A DNA stretch of 64,000 bases from assembly GCA_914767885.1 (NCBI GenBank), contig CAJZBQ010000016.1, positions 434,001 through 498,000 of the forward strand. The letters are read 5' to 3'. Numbering within the stretch: position 1 is the first letter of the stretch; every line of letters starts with the position of its first letter. The position numbers and the translations under genes are program-made. Below, one piece after another: positions 51,901 to 63,806 of this stretch. The notes below the pieces were generated by a model. It ran no database searches. It was not told the DNA's origin and saw only the letters and a program-made list of their open reading frames with translations. Source of the stretch: Blepharisma stoltei. Its lineage: Eukaryota; Ciliophora; Heterotrichea; Heterotrichida; Blepharismidae.

Positions 51901-54900
51901 ATGAATAATGTTCCTTATCATCTGTCTGAACACTGCATTATTATTTCCAGATTTTTCACACAAAATTGGCAAAAATAGCATGGCTTCTCCTTCATTTAGG
52001 GAATAGTTGTCTTCTTGAAAAGTGTTAACAAGCTGGACGCAAAACTCAAACAGTGCTTTATAAATCTGTGGGTTATTGCCTTCTAGCAGTTTGAACCAGA
52101 TAAACTTGAAGACTAGGTCAATAACGTCTTGCATTTCTCTACGCTGAGAAGTTAGTAAGATTGATAAATCTTGGATGGATTCTATTTGCTTTTTGAAGTC
52201 AGCAGAAAATAGCAAGTTGAACAAATCATTGGAAAAGGATGCTTTCATGTCTGCTCGCAGCTTATCCACGTAATCTTGACGAAGCTCTTCAATGCTCCAT
52301 CTGTGCTTAGCTTCATAATCTAGTCTTTTGTCTTTTCCGGGTCCAGGAATTATGGAGATGTCTTGAGAAGCTTGTTCTGAAGCTTTTGAGGCAGGTTTGG
52401 GGGTTTTAAGAAGCTCTTTTTCGTTCTTTGGGGTGTCGCTGCCAACTTTGCTGGTATTTCTATTAGAGCCCTTGGAGTTTGATCTGGATCCTCCTGTGTT
52501 GGCTGTTTGGGAACGACTTTGTCTGCTGCTTGCTGATAAAGTGTTTTCTCTTGGACTGTCCGCCTCACTTGCTTGGCTATTGCTACTGCCTTTATACTTA
52601 TCAAAAATAGTAGAAAGGGTATTCATAACAGCAGGCTTTATATCTTTTAATAAAGGCTGAAAAGTATCAAACCCAACCAAGTTTACAGTTTCTGCGAATA
52701 ACAATTCTGCAGCATTTCTAATACTTGCGCTTCTATCCTGCAAGCAAGATAAAATACTTGGTGCCATAGATTTCATATCACACTTCGGAAAATTCTCTTT
52801 GTGAGCTAACAGCCAGCTAAGGAGTTCTGTACGAAGCTCAGGGTTTTCTTGCAGTAAAGGCTGGGCGCTTTGATTTATTACGCATTCAGGGCTTACTTCT
52901 TGCGACCATTTATCAACTGCTGCTAATGCATCTGTTCTTAACAATGAATTTTTGTCTGATAAATTTGAAATTATTCCTGGAACTATTGACTTTGATATTG
53001 AATTCCCTTCTGAACCTAAAGCTTGTGCAAGCTTGCCCATAAGTCCAAGTGTTTGTCTGACAAGCGATTTATTTGGATCAGCAAGTCTAGCTTTCAAAGC
53101 TTTAATTAGTACTTCTAAGCCAGTTGGCAGGATCCTCATTCCACTTTGGTCTATTACTGCTTCTACTGCTTCTAGTCCTTCTTTTCTTACTTTCCAATTC
53201 GAATCCCCTAGCTTTTTCAGAATTGCTGCATTTATCTGTGAGCTTATATTTGTGCGTGGGAACTGTGCATCCATCATTTTATTTGGATCTAATTTAGACT
53301 CCTCTTCTCCTCTGATAGTTTTATAGTTAGCATTTTTAATGACCTCAGTTTTGGAAAATTCTTCTTGTAATGCTTTCAAAGTTTGCTCTTTTATGTCTGA
53401 TATAAATGGAAGAATCTTATCACCAATGTGGGAATATATAATTATAGTAAGGCTTTGAGCAGCTTTTTTAATAACCGCATTTGTTTGGGAAATCCCAGCT
53501 TTTGAATAGTCAATGACTTCTTTCAGATTTACTGTGTGAATGCCATAATCATTAATGGCCTTACCAATTGTTGAGCAGCACTCAGAAACGACTTTAGGCT
53601 TGTTGCAATCGCTAGTATTTTTAATGATGGATGAAACTACAAATCTTGGTCCAACACATTCACAAAAACTAAAAATGCAAGAATTATAAGATTCAATTAG
53701 TTTCATATCAGAAAACTTATCAAGAGCTTGAGAATTAAGAGCCATCGAAGCTGCACGCTTCGTTAAGTTACAGTTTTGGGCTAAATATGAGAACAGGTCA
53801 AAAGCAGCTTTGTTGACATTGAAGTTATTTTCTTTCCAATCTTTTACAGTACTTTTTACAAAACGCATGATCGCTTCATTGTTTTCAGAAGCCACTGGCT
53901 GGTTATTGGTTATCCATTCTAAGAATTCTTGTAGGCCTGCTTGTTTTTCTTTCCAGTTACTGTTTTTAAGCTTTTCAAAAGTCTCACTTGGGATCAAAGG
54001 TGAAATAACTGCTTCAGCGTCTTCTGGAGACATAGGGGCTCCAAGGTCTTCTTCAGGCTGTGCAGCTGATTCTTTATCTTTTTGTGGTGCAGGGCTTTTT
54101 GGTGGCAATAACGGCTGCTTTTTACTATTTGCTGGTGGTTTAGACTGTTGTGGGGCTGAAGTCATACTTTTTCTCGATCTTCTCAGCTCTGGCTTTTCGT
54201 CTTTACTTTCTTCAACAGTAACAGTTCTCTCCACACTTTGTTCCCTTTTACTTGTGCCTGCATTACCGCCAGCTTCTTCAATTTTTTTCATCTTTGCAGA
54301 TGGCAAATCTTTTATGAGAGGATTTATAATGTCAGAGCATTTATTCAATAAGCATGCAAGCATCTTAAAGCAAGAGTTCCTTACATCAGCTGTGCTATCA
54401 TCTGTGTTTTTCTTTAAAATTATAGCAATTACCTTTGCTACTTTAGCCACTTGCTCATCAGGCATTTCTGCAAAAACTCTTTCAAGTCATTGGCAAGTAT
54501 TGATTTTTACTGATGGGGTTTTGTCTTCTAAGGCTTCTTTTATGTCGTCTATTACTTGTTCAATGTTTAAACTGTACATTAAATTATCAAGGGATGTATG
54601 GGTTTCTTGGATAACTAAGCTTTTCTTATCTTTGAATTTTTGTAAAAATATTGGCAAAAACTGCTTACTCCCTTGTCCTTGATCAATAATATTAATGAAC
54701 TATTTCCCTAAAAATATAGGTAAATTAAAGTCATTCTTGATTGAGCAATTTTCATATGCTCAGGCATGAAACCAGCTACTTCCTGCTTCAAATCTAGCTA
54801 CAAATATTTGGAAATAGAGAGAATATAAGAGATATTACTATATTATCCACTTTCAGCTATAAAGTGTATTTGCTAATATATTTATGGTATATCTCTTATC

Positions 54901-56636
54901 ACTAAAGCTTCAAACTTTTTATATGAAAAAATTAAAATAAAATTAAATATACTTTTTTGAGGATTTTTAATTTCCAGCCTTGGCTAAACGATAGGAAATC
55001 TTTTTATCAAGAATTAGGGAAAGTTAGCATAGCTATCAAAATACTTTCTTTGGCCTTTAGCGAGCAATCCAATCATTTTCATTGTTTGCATCATTACATT
55101 TACATTGGCATCATTTATGAGCCTTTTACCCATTGTTGTCAAGGCAATTGGACTTTTTTCTGCCAGTTTTGGATAATTTAGCTCTGCATTGAGCTCTTCT
55201 AAAGCAGCTTTCTTCTCTACCCATTTTTCCATTGCAAGTACTCCATCTGCCCATCTTTCGCCATATTTATTGAAAATATCTTTGGCATCTGCCATGTCAT
55301 AAATATCAATGGCTCCTCCTTTGCTTTTGCCACCAGCCTTAGTTTCTTCAGCTTTTGGCTGCTGTCCTACAATATATCTAGTGACAACAGGAGGTTCCGT
55401 TAATTCTTCAAATGATTTTTTTAGTTCATCTTGCTGTGCTTTTTTAAGCTTGTCCACACTAGGTAAAATTAAATCTCTGACCCATTTGTAGGCTTCCTTA
55501 TAAAAATTTATAGCGCTCTGCATCAATTATTTTCTTTTAAGTGATATATTATTAATAAATTTTTTATGCATATCTGGATCTCAGCTTATCTATATAGCAT
55601 CAAATTCAATGTAAAGCAATATAAAGCTTCCCCTCTTACCTGGGGATTGCTGACGCCTGCAAACTTCTCCATGATCCCTACAAACGGTTTAAACGAAAAA
55701 GCTTTAGCCCCATAGGCTCCCATAATCGAATTCGTACTTGAAACAGCAGCTGCTTGGATCTTTAAGTTCTTATTATTAAGCGCTGCAATGAGACCATTTA
55801 TAAATGGTTCCTGAGTGGTTCTATGTATAGCCCATACACTTATATAGATTTCTTTATCAAAAAAATGCAATAGAAAGTTGAAAACCAAATACAGACACTA
55901 ACAAAGGTTCGAACTGGATCTTTTAAACCAGGAAGAGTTAAAAAGTGGCATGTCAAAAATGGTTGACATGTGTGAACAAATTTGACAAGTAAAACGCATC
56001 TATTTTTAATGGCTATTTATAAATTTAAATTTAAGAGGTCTCTCAACTTTCTATTGCATTTAGAAATCTATATTGGGGTATGGGCTATATTCCGTAAAAA
56101 TCCAGCAAAATATTTGCTGATTTTTGCTTAATATTAGCTTTTGTGTTCGCAATTCCTTTTTCGATAAGTGCTTTGGTAATCCCTTCACTCTGGGACAAAA
56201 TCATATCAGGCTGCTTTTCAATATACACGCTGAGAACGTCAAGACCATTTTCTTGGGCTCCTGCATGTGAGTCTGAAATGAATTTGATGATAAGGTCTAA
56301 ATAGGCTGCAAAAGGTGGATCTGGATCAGTTCTTAGTAATCCAGTCAATTCTTCAAGGGCCTTTACACGTGTTTTCCAAGCTTTTGATTCAATGCGCTTT
56401 TCTAAGGGTCCTGTTTCCTCAACTTCAGCTTCTTCGGGGGCTTCTTCAGGTGGCAGATTATATGCTCCGGCGCTGCCTATTGGCTTCTCATCAAGCTGTG
56501 AACCAACCGGCATTTCATCCCCAGGAAGGTTGTAAGCGCCTCTCGCATTCAATGGCCTTTCACCTGGAAATGAGGCTTCTTGAGGAACTGAATATTCGTT
56601 GCTTCCTGATAAAGGGATTTCATCCTGTTCTTGCAT
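48919..56636 (-). CDS. XMAP215/Dis1/ch-TOG family microtubule polymerase (2,070 aa after excision)
   Basis: TOG-domain protein that binds tubulin and speeds microtubule plus-end growth; in ciliates expected at basal bodies and spindle. Multiple TOG/HEAT arrays: first at about 60-260 (ESKAWKTRVKALEELTGLL), second around LDNLMYSLNIEQVIDDIKEA, others with NWKEKQAGLQEFLEW, DSNWKVRKEGLEAVEAVID and RHIDTLRSGDMSSRVDALVA-like starts, separated by Ser/Pro/Gln-rich linkers; the C-terminal domain (LKTLNGTMLRVLEHCKPTRIFV) and a last helix RLAMMKQRYGLAAS. Five insertions: IESs 49099-49397, 54666-55024, 55509-55621, 55826-56087 and SINE-like R11. The six segments total 6213 nt, 2071 codons. Uncorrected, the gene appears as five fragments. 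Confidence 0.92.
49099..49397. mobile_element. Family A MITE-like IES near the XMAP215 C-terminus (299 bp)
   Basis: Left CTAACTCCCACTCCCTCAGC, right TTGTTCGTACTGAGGAGGGG-AATAAG; TA at 49099 and 49398. Join FQNRLAMMKQRYG. Confidence 0.85.
50098..50569 (+). mobile_element. SINE-like retroelement R11 in XMAP215 (TSD 14 bp without TA)
   Basis: TTCAAGGTTTTGAG at 50098-50111 and TTCAAAGTTTTGAG at 50570-50583 (one mismatch). Plus orientation: 5' end GTTAAACATATGGCGTCTCA, 3' tail AATCTAACTTAATGCTAATG. 458 bp. Homologous to R4. Removal gives MLKTLNGTMLRVLEHC. Confidence 0.87.
54666..55024. mobile_element. Family C IES in XMAP215 (359 bp)
   Basis: Left TTACTCCCTTGTCCTTGATC, right inverse TAACTTTCCCTAATTCTTGA. 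TA at 54666 and 55025; join FDSYAKQFLPIFLQKF. Confidence 0.82.
55509..55621. other. Short IES (113 bp) in XMAP215
   Basis: Inverted ends TATAGCGCTCTGCATCAATT and TATATTGCTTTACATTGAAT. Join RGEALNFYKEAYKW. Confidence 0.82.
55826..56087. mobile_element. Family G-type IES in XMAP215 (262 bp)
   Basis: Ends TATAGCCCATACACTTATAT and inverse TATAGCCCATACCCCAATAT; shares GATTTCTTTATC and AAAAAGTGGCATG-like blocks with the 1.8 kb element at 44848. Join LLDFYGIHRTTQEP. Confidence 0.87.
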
Positions 56637-57130
56637 TTTTAAATATAATTTGAGCTTTATATGTAAGAAAAGATGAAATTCGAGGTGGGGAAAGAAATTT
56701 TGACTTTTTAGCTTAGGAAATTAAAAAGATAGATTATAAATGGAAAGAAATTCGTGTTGTTGAGAGGACAGGCTAGATAAAAGAAGAATATCGATTTTAA
56801 AATTTAGCTGATATATTTCTCTATCTATACAAAATTATGCACACAAGAAGCATTCCTACTGACTAGTCAGTGCTCTATTTTTCTTTCTTTAAGTGGCTCA
56901 TTTTGTAGAATTTTTTTATTTATCTATTTATTATTAAATTCACTGCTGAATCTAGAAGAAAATATAATGGCTGGGTTTACCAGTAACAATGTTTCCTGTG
57001 TGTGTAATTTTGTATAGTTAATGAAATAAAAATAAATTTTAAAAATTTAAACTAATTGATTTCCCACTCTCTTACAAACTCACATTTATCTTTAAAGGCT
57101 TTGGCTTTTTCTTAATTGCGCATTTATATA
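56637..57130. other. Intergenic between divergent XMAP215 and multi-TM genes
   Basis: About 490 bp, AT-rich, presumably holds both promoters. No motif I can assign. Confidence 0.45.
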
Positions 57131-57844
57131 ATGAATAATCATGACATGATTTGGAAAGTGCAAACCTACATCAACATCACTCACTTTTGAGTTATGGCGA
57201 TAAATGCAGTTGCTTGCACTTACTATCTCTGCCGAAATCCTTCAAGATATTTCAACTTACGGAAGCCTACTCACGTGCAAGATCCAGTCCCATGATTTCT
57301 TTTTCTTGGAATAGCTGTGCTCCCTCTCTATTACGCATGTGAAACAATTACTACAAGCTTCCTTTGTGCTTTTGTTATGAGAAGTGCATGCATGTACACA
57401 AACCATCATGTTTTGACTGTTAATTTATTTCTAGTCTTATTCCACTATAAATTTTATAATGGGCCCTTATTGCTGACTATAGGAACACATGGACTTATGA
57501 ATGTAGGATACTACTATAACAAATTTTTACAAATTTTTATGTGTAAATGATATATGATTACTTCATTATTAGATTTAATTTATTTATCTTTTACAATTTA
57601 TCTGTTCTGGAGCAACAAAAAAATAAGATGAATGGGTGCTCAAATTCTTACCTTTTTGATGCTAATTATTTTAAATAATACGTTAACTCCAGAATTGGTA
57701 GCTCTCTGCAAAAAAAATGAAGATGAAGAAGATATTGAGTCAAACACAGACTGACTTGAATATTCATTAAACATATCACTAGCAGCTTTAATAGTTTTTC
57801 TCAGCTGAAGGTTCACTAAAAAAGAGGAAAATAGTAATGATTAA
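57131..57844 (+). CDS. Multi-TM membrane protein, weakly ELO (fatty-acid elongase)-like (237 aa)
   Basis: Visible only with TGA as Trp: six TGA codons lie in frame. Six or seven hydrophobic segments (VMAINAVACTYYLC, WFLFLGIAVLPLYYACE, NLFLVLFHYKF, LLDLIYLSFTIYLFW, ILTFLMLIILNN, SLNISLAALIVFLSW). The stretch YTNHHVLTVNLFLV with a later GTHGLMNVGYYYN resembles the HH-x-x-T ... H-x-x-M-x-x-YY pattern of ELO elongases, but other ELO motifs are missing; it may also be a TLC- or SRD5A-like protein. 238 codons; stop only 7 bp before the next start. Confidence 0.65.
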
Positions 57845-57851
57845 ATAATAA

Positions 57852-59727
57852 ATGGATAACCTCTTGAAATTAATTACAGAGGAACTCTATGGCACAATAC
57901 CATCACAAATTGTCTTTCTTTTAGCATCAAGAAATCAAATGCAGCTAAAGCAGATTCAAGTAGCAACAGGACTTAACCTTTCTGACATAAAAAATGCCTT
58001 GATTTTACTTATTCAGCAAAACATCATCTATAAGGAAAACTCTGAAAAACCCAAAAAATCCCATTCAACCTCTAACACTGCCACAAATGGAATAAAAAAT
58101 TTAGCATCTTCACTTCAGGAAAAAACAGACAAAAAAACAGCCCAAATTTCGACTTACTCTATTCATCCTGAAGAAATTTTAAGCAGGGTCAGATTTCCCA
58201 GATTTATTAAGCTGATGAATCAAAAATTCAATGAAAATGGGATTATTGAAGAAATTTTGGAAAATGGCTGCATGACTGTAGCGCAGATGATAGAAGTTTC
58301 ACCAGTTTATAAGAGAAAAGCTGATAACAACCATTTGACAAATTTGATAAATTCTTTGATAGAGAGTGAGTACTTAATTCCTGTGGATCCTAATTTTGAG
58401 CTTGGGGAAAATATCGAAGTCAAAAAAGAGAAGAAAAACCTTGGAAAGCCGAGGAAAAGAGTGAAAATTGATCCAGAAATTAAAAACGAGCCACAAATCT
58501 CCAGTGCAATTCCTAGCAGCAGCAGCAATAATAGTGTGCATTATAGACTTAACTTTCAGAAGCTGAACAGAGAAATCATTAGTGAAATGATTGGAAATTT
58601 AGCAAACTTTAAAGTGAATATAGAAGCATCAGTGATAGCAGAAACTCTTTATAAACTTGGGCCGCATAGGCAATTTTCTATCAATGAAATTATAGAAAAT
58701 CTTCCACCGAAGCCAAAAATAAATAAAAACAACGTCGACACCTTATTAGAACAATTAGAAAGAGCAAAACTCGTTACACTAATTCCCCCCACTTTAAATT
58801 GGAACAAAAAATCTTATTCCAATTTAAGGTGTTAATTTTTTTTTAAAAACATAATTATATTTAAATTTTTCTATATGCAAAATATAAATTGAACACAATA
58901 CCTTGAATATTAAATAATCTAATAAAGAAATAATTAAATAAATTAATCGATTGAGTGTGAAAAATGTTTAAATAGTATGCTACTAACACTTTTTCCATTA
59001 AATAGGTCAAAATTAATTTACAAAATTAGTATTTTCATCTTTAATTTTTCAAAATATTTTTTAAAAATTTTTAAAATTTAAATTTGAGCACAATGCTTTG
59101 AATTTTAATTTATTTTTATGGAGAATCAAATAAAATCCTTAATCGATTCAGTGCGAAAGCTGTTTAATAACATTGAACTCCCAAAAAATACAAAATTAAC
59201 GATGTTTTGTTTCAATTTAAAGGGGAGTAAGTTCACAAACAACTTACTCTCTAGATCTTCCGTCAATTCGTTCAATCCTCCAAAATTCCACAATAGAAAA
59301 AATTATTAAAGGCCGCTTTGGCGATTATCATTCCCGTATTTTCCGTGTTCTTATTGCCAAGGGCTTGCTTGATGAAAAAACCATTTCAGAGCTAACTTTA
59401 CTTCCTCCTCAAGAAGCTCGCATTTGTATAAACGACCTATTTACTTCAGGATTTTTGCATTTAGTGCAGCTACCTACCTTAATGGTTTATGGAATTAAGC
59501 CAGAACAAATTAAGGAGGAATTAACAAACCAATTATATATTTCAATGCAAAATCTTAAGCTTAGGCTCCACAGTGAAATGGAAGAAGCTTGGAATTTGGT
59601 TCAAAGGGTAGGATCACTGACTAATGAGGAGAAATCACAATTAGAAAGGTATAAGCAGACAGAAGCTAGAATAGAGAGCGCACTGCTAGATATTGATAGA
59701 AGTCTTTTAATTTTTAAAGAAATTTAA
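57852..59727 (+). CDS. DNA-directed RNA polymerase III subunit RPC3-like (475 aa after excision)
   Basis: RPC3/RPC82/POLR3C, part of the RPC3-6-7 subcomplex needed for promoter-dependent initiation at tRNA and 5S genes. N-terminal winged helix (YGTIPSQIVFLLASRNQMQL), RPC82-type middle with PEEILSRVRFPRFIKLM, basic linker, then VHYRLNFQKLNREIISEM, and C-terminal DLPSIRSILQNSTIEKIIKG, RFGDYHSRIFRVLIAKGLLDEKTI and a final coiled helix. A 448-bp family H IES at 58780-59227 sits between KLVTL and SSQTTYSLD; total 476 codons. Human RPC3 is 534 aa, so the size fits. Confidence 0.85.
58780..59227. mobile_element. Family H IES in RPC3 (448 bp)
   Basis: Ends TAATTCCCCCCACTTTAAAT and inverse TTACTCCCCTTTAAATTGAA. 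A second inverse copy of ATTGGAACAAAAAATC-type sequence follows the left end. Two internal segments resemble each other (…GCACAATGCTTTGAAT… and …ACACAATACCTTGAAT…), so the interior is partly duplicated. TA at 58780 and 59228. Confidence 0.85.
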
Positions 59728-59798
59728 AGAGCGATATAATAGGTTTAGAAAAATATTATTATATAAAAATTAGGCATTATGACAAATAAGTTGAAAAA

Positions 59799-62768
59799 AT
59801 GGCTGAATCTTCATGCTCAGCCAGATGAGGATTAAAAAGAAAAATTACATTGGGGATTTCAGTTGCAGCTTTATTTTTGTATGCAGCAATTACTATTTGG
59901 CTTGCTTTTGAAACTAATATTGGTGATAAATTTTTGCCTTCAGATAAAGAATTTATATATAATAACCAAATTTTTACTCCATCAAAAGATTCAGAGGAAA
60001 GTAATCAAAATGATAATGATCATGCAGAACAAAATAGCAAAGCTAACATCTCTAATTCTCATTGAGAGTATTATAGCCTGCTATCATCCAGTCTCGTTGA
60101 ATTCAAAGATTATGATATAAGTGCAGAATCTTCACAAAGATTCCAAAAAATCCCTTCACAAATTCCAAATATTTCTTGTTTTCCTCTAAAACTTGGATAC
60201 TCAGATAGCCAGGCAGACGAATTATTTAATCCATGAAAATCATTTGATAGTTGCAGTGACGAAAAAAATCAATTTTTATTTTTCAATTCATCAAATAAGT
60301 AATTTTCAAGCAGCAAACTTGAAATGAATTGCACAGAAAACCCTCAATATGCACTAGGGAGCTTAATTGAAACTGAATCATTTGGATCTTTATTAATCCA
60401 AATAAAATGAAATAACTATACAAGCCCAGTTGATATTGGTCAAAGGGAATTTGCATATGGGAAATGTGGGCGCCAAATTCAAACGTTTTTAGTTAACAAA
60501 TTCAACAAAAAAGTCGCAGATGAAGCGAAAGAAAAATCAAGAGAAATCAATCAATTTTTAGCTAGAAGAAAACCGCATAGGCCTCTTACTGTTTTTTACA
60601 TATTGATTGACTCTTTATCTCGTCTTCATTTATATAGAAATCTACCTTTATTTATTGATTTTTTAAACTCAAATATCGTAACTGGTAAATATTCAATGGA
60701 CTTTTTAGCTTATGACTTCTTACATCCCTACTTCAAGGTCAATTAAGAAATGGAAAAGATATAATAATTTGAGAGAGGATAGTGCAAGAATTTTAGCTCT
60801 TATTAATTATTATTTCAATTAAACGTAAAATTTTGTTTATGAATTTAAAATTTTATATATAAAAATGACCTCAAAAGCAAAATTCTATTAAAAAAATGCC
60901 AAATCCAAAAAAATGATACCTTTATTTTCATAAGGAGGATTAATAAATAGTGCACAAGGAGAAAACACATATCCCAATATGATTCCTGTTCTATATGGCC
61001 ATAACTCATCTTTTCATGATGATTTAATCGGCGGAAAAGGTTTCAGTTTTAGGCGAAAAGCTGATGATTGGATCTTTCAAGGAATCCAACAAAATTCTCT
61101 GTGACATTTCTATAAAGAAAATGGCTTTGTCACAATGATGGGTTATGACACAATATATGATTTTCTCGCTAAAGGACTTGGAAAAAAAATTCAAACAGAT
61201 CACCAAGCTTTCAATTTTTGGTCAGGAGCAGCCTATACATATGGCTATAAAGATTTCTTAGAGCTCCAGCAGTGCTTGGGTCTTCACAACTCTCATTACT
61301 ATATGCTTGATTATACTTGGCAATATCTCAATAATTATTCAAAAATCAATAAATTTGCATATATTCATCTTTCAACAGCTCACGAAGAGAGTGGAACTGT
61401 TATAAGAACACTAGATGATGATTTAGTAGAATACATGGAAAAATTGGTCAAATATTTCTATGATAATCCAGATGAAGATATGATGATTTTTGTTGGCTCA
61501 GATCATGGAAAGCATACGAAAGAGTGGGATAGAAGTTATGAAGGGTATATTGAAAATAAGCTTCCTTCTCAGTTTGTTATTACTAATAGAAAATTTATTT
61601 CAAGGATAGATGCAGCTCGCAATTTAAAAGAAAACTCGTTGAGAATGGTTGGAAAATTTGACTGAAACTTGACTTTAAAACAATTAGCTGTGTCTCCATA
61701 TGGAAAATTAGACCCAAAAAGCATTCTTTATAATCAGTGGAAAAAGGACTTCTTTGTAAAAGATTCAATAAGCCTACTATTAGAGAGTGCAAGCCAAGAT
61801 AGGACTTGCAGTGATCTTGGAATTGAAAATTATTTATGCACCTGCATAAGATGAGTTGATATTGCCTATAAGCAGCAATATAAGCCAGTAACTGTTTTGG
61901 CTGATCTAGCAATAAAATCAATAAATAATCAAATAAAAGAGTCGCATGCTTCCTGCCAATTGGTTCTTTTGGGTGCAGGTCAAATGACTTTGCCTTTTTG
62001 ATAGTGTCAATTTCACCGAAAAATTTTTGGGAAAATTTTTGATAGTGAGACATTTGATCGAAAAAATCCGTTAATTTTCGGCCAAATGTCCGCACTATCA
62101 AAAATTTTCGACCAAATGGATTTCGATGAAATGTACACTGTCAAAATCCACTATAGAAATTGCCCGAGGATGGCGCTATTTGCACATCCTCGGCAACCGA
62201 AAATCGGCTCCACACGGGAACCATTTTCCACGTGTGGAGCCATTTTTCCACACGGGAACCATTTTCCACGTGTGGAGCCATTTTTCCACACGTGAGAATC
62301 CTGACTTCCACGTGTGAAAAAATCGCTCCACACGTGGAAAATGGTTCCCGTGTGGAGCCGATTTTCCGTATTGCCAGAGAATGGCGCAAATAGCGCCGTT
62401 CTCTAGCAATTAATATATCATTTGGCATGGAGCCGGTTCATTTAGATAATATTCTAACTGCAAAAGAGCATCAAATAAGAGGTGAAGAATTTCAAAATAG
62501 AAACATAACTATTACCATTTCTATCAAAGAAAGCCAAAAGGCACTGTATGAAGTGAATGGATTCGCAGCAGAAGCGACAAAAGAATTCAGAAGGCTTGAG
62601 CTTGATGACCCTTATGGTTTCAACCCCAGTGAAAGATTCACTCAAAGATTCCCCAAGGGCTTATTAATTTCAATGAAAGCTCAGCTGCATTCAATTAAAA
62701 GACTTGATATCTACTCACACAATTGCACCAAGCCTGAATCATTAGCTGCTCCATATTGTTTCTGCTAA
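59799..62768 (+). CDS. Type II membrane sulfatase/alkaline-phosphatase superfamily protein, DUF229-like (753 aa after processing)
   Basis: Start at 59799: MAESSCSARWGLKRKITLG, one signal-anchor TM (ISVAALFLYAAITIWLAF), a polar stem, then an extracytoplasmic hydrolase fold: FYILIDSLSRLHLYRNL (nucleophile region: metal Asp plus Ser), QGENTYPNMIPVLYG, MMGYDTIYDFLAKG, YIHLSTAHEESG, MMIFVGSDHGKHTKEW (metal D-H pair) and a Cys-containing C-terminal part ending APYCFC. The Cys/Ser needed for formylglycine is not obvious, so phosphatase- or phosphotransferase-type activity is as likely as sulfatase. A 15-nt intron (60299-60313), a decayed family A IES (60721-60940) and family B with nested F (61962-62434) interrupt it; parts 500, 407, 1021, 334 nt make 754 codons. 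Confidence 0.82.
60299..60313 (+). other. 15-nt intron in the sulfatase-like gene
   Basis: GTAATTTTCAAGCAG, A at position 10; joins FFNSSN to NKLEMNC. Confidence 0.85.
60721..60940. mobile_element. Decayed family A IES (220 bp)
   Basis: Left TTACATCCCTACTTCAAGG, right inverse TTAATCCTCCTTATGAAAAT. TA at 60721 and 60941 (a second TA 3 bp on would shorten the product by one residue). Join AYDFLINSAQGENTYPN. Confidence 0.72.
61962..62434. mobile_element. Family B MITE with nested family F element (9-bp repeat without TA)
   Basis: GGTTCTTTT at 61962-61970 and GGTTCATTT at 62435-62443 (one mismatch). The element starts GGGTGCAGGTCAAATGAC and ends TCATTTGGCATGGAGCC, like 15232-15452. Collapsing the repeat gives ASCQLVHLDNILTAKEHQ in frame. 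Confidence 0.85.
62152..62415. mobile_element. Family F palindrome nested in family B
   Basis: Ends TATAGAAATTGCCCGAGGAT and inverse TATATTAATTGCTAGAGAAC, followed by GGCGCTATTTGC on both arms. The interior is a stack of alternating CCACACGTGGA-type palindromes (GGAACCATTTTCCACGTGTG). It interrupts the right end of the host family B element (CCACT...GTCATTTAACATGGAGCC in the uninterrupted copy). Confidence 0.82.
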
Positions 62769-62821
62769 TACTGCATCCTTAATTCGAAAGCCTAAATTCC
62801 ATAATAAACATTTATTTATTA

Positions 62822-63806
62822 CTATTCATCTTCATCCTCTCTTCTTCTGTAGCTCGACACTCTTTTCTTTGTGCTACTTTCTTGGCCAATTTGTGTATCT
62901 TCTTCCTCATTTAATGAAAGTCTAGATCTGGTCCGTCTTGGCTTTCTTTCCTCGAATTCGTCCTCATCAAAGTTGGCCCTTGAAATTTTTGGCTTCCTGG
63001 TTTCTTCCTCCTCTCCCTCTCCCTCTTCATCAAGCTGAGGCTTGGCTGCTCTTCGTTTTATGGGTTCTTCGGAAAACCTGCTCCTTGATGATTTTCTTCC
63101 AGAATCTTCGTCACTGAAATCAGCGCTTCTTGATCTTTTTAAATTGCTGCTGCTTGTTGAACTTCTTGAGAATGATGATGGTGATGATCCTCCTGCGTAA
63201 TCTTTTAGTTCTGGAGGAACCGGCTGGCCAGCTGTCTGAAGTATTTTAATAAGTTCTTTAGCTATTTTTGGATTTTCGATTGAGTAAAAAGTCAAGGCTT
63301 TACCTTTAGCTCCAGCCCTACCAGTTCTACCAATTCTGTGTACATAACTGACTGTTTCTCTAGGCATCGAATAATTGATGACAAGCTTGATATCTTTAAC
63401 ATCCAATCCTCTGGAAGCTACATCTGTCGCAACCACAATATCGATTTCACCTTTTTTATAGCTTTTCATGACAAGATCTCTGTCATATTGCTCTTTATCT
63501 CCATGAAGCTCCTCTGCTTTAATACTTCTGTGCTTTAACTTGTCAGCAACCCTTTGGCACTCCATCTTGGTGTCACAGAAAATCAAAATTTTTTCGTTTT
63601 TGTGATGATGGCAGACTTCAAGCAGCTTTGAAAATTTTTCAGATTCAGAGTGAATAAACTCGAATGTTTGCTCTATATCAGGGTTTGCGGTTAAATCTTC
63701 AGAGCCAATTCTTATTTCTTCAGGGGTGCTGAGAAAGTCTCTTGCTAGCCCTATGATTTCTTTAGGCCAGGTAGCAGTGAACATCAAGGTTTGGTGGTCA
63801 GCTCTG
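62822..63806 (-). CDS. DEAD-box RNA helicase, C-terminal part (DDX5/Dbp2-like)
   Basis: ATP-dependent RNA helicase. In this window the coding sequence runs from motif III to the stop: QTLMFTATWPKEI (SAT-equivalent FTATWP), KILIFCDTKMECQR, LHGDKEQYDRD, IDIVVATDVASRGLDV, VINYSMP, YVHRIGRTGRAGAKGKA, then a Ser/Arg/Asp/Glu-rich tail with RGG-poor, RS-like composition (KRSRSADFSDEDSGRKSSRSR in part). FTATWPKE and GDKEQYDRD are typical of the DDX5/Dbp2 group. Upstream the gene is cut by a SINE-like element; the N-terminal half (Q motif, Walker A, DEAD) lies beyond the window. Confidence 0.88.

Noticed and set aside
50461-56636. Several separate HEAT/TOG genes between 48919 and 56636
   Set aside because: Joining across four IESs and one retroelement gives a single 2071-codon frame with XMAP215 architecture.
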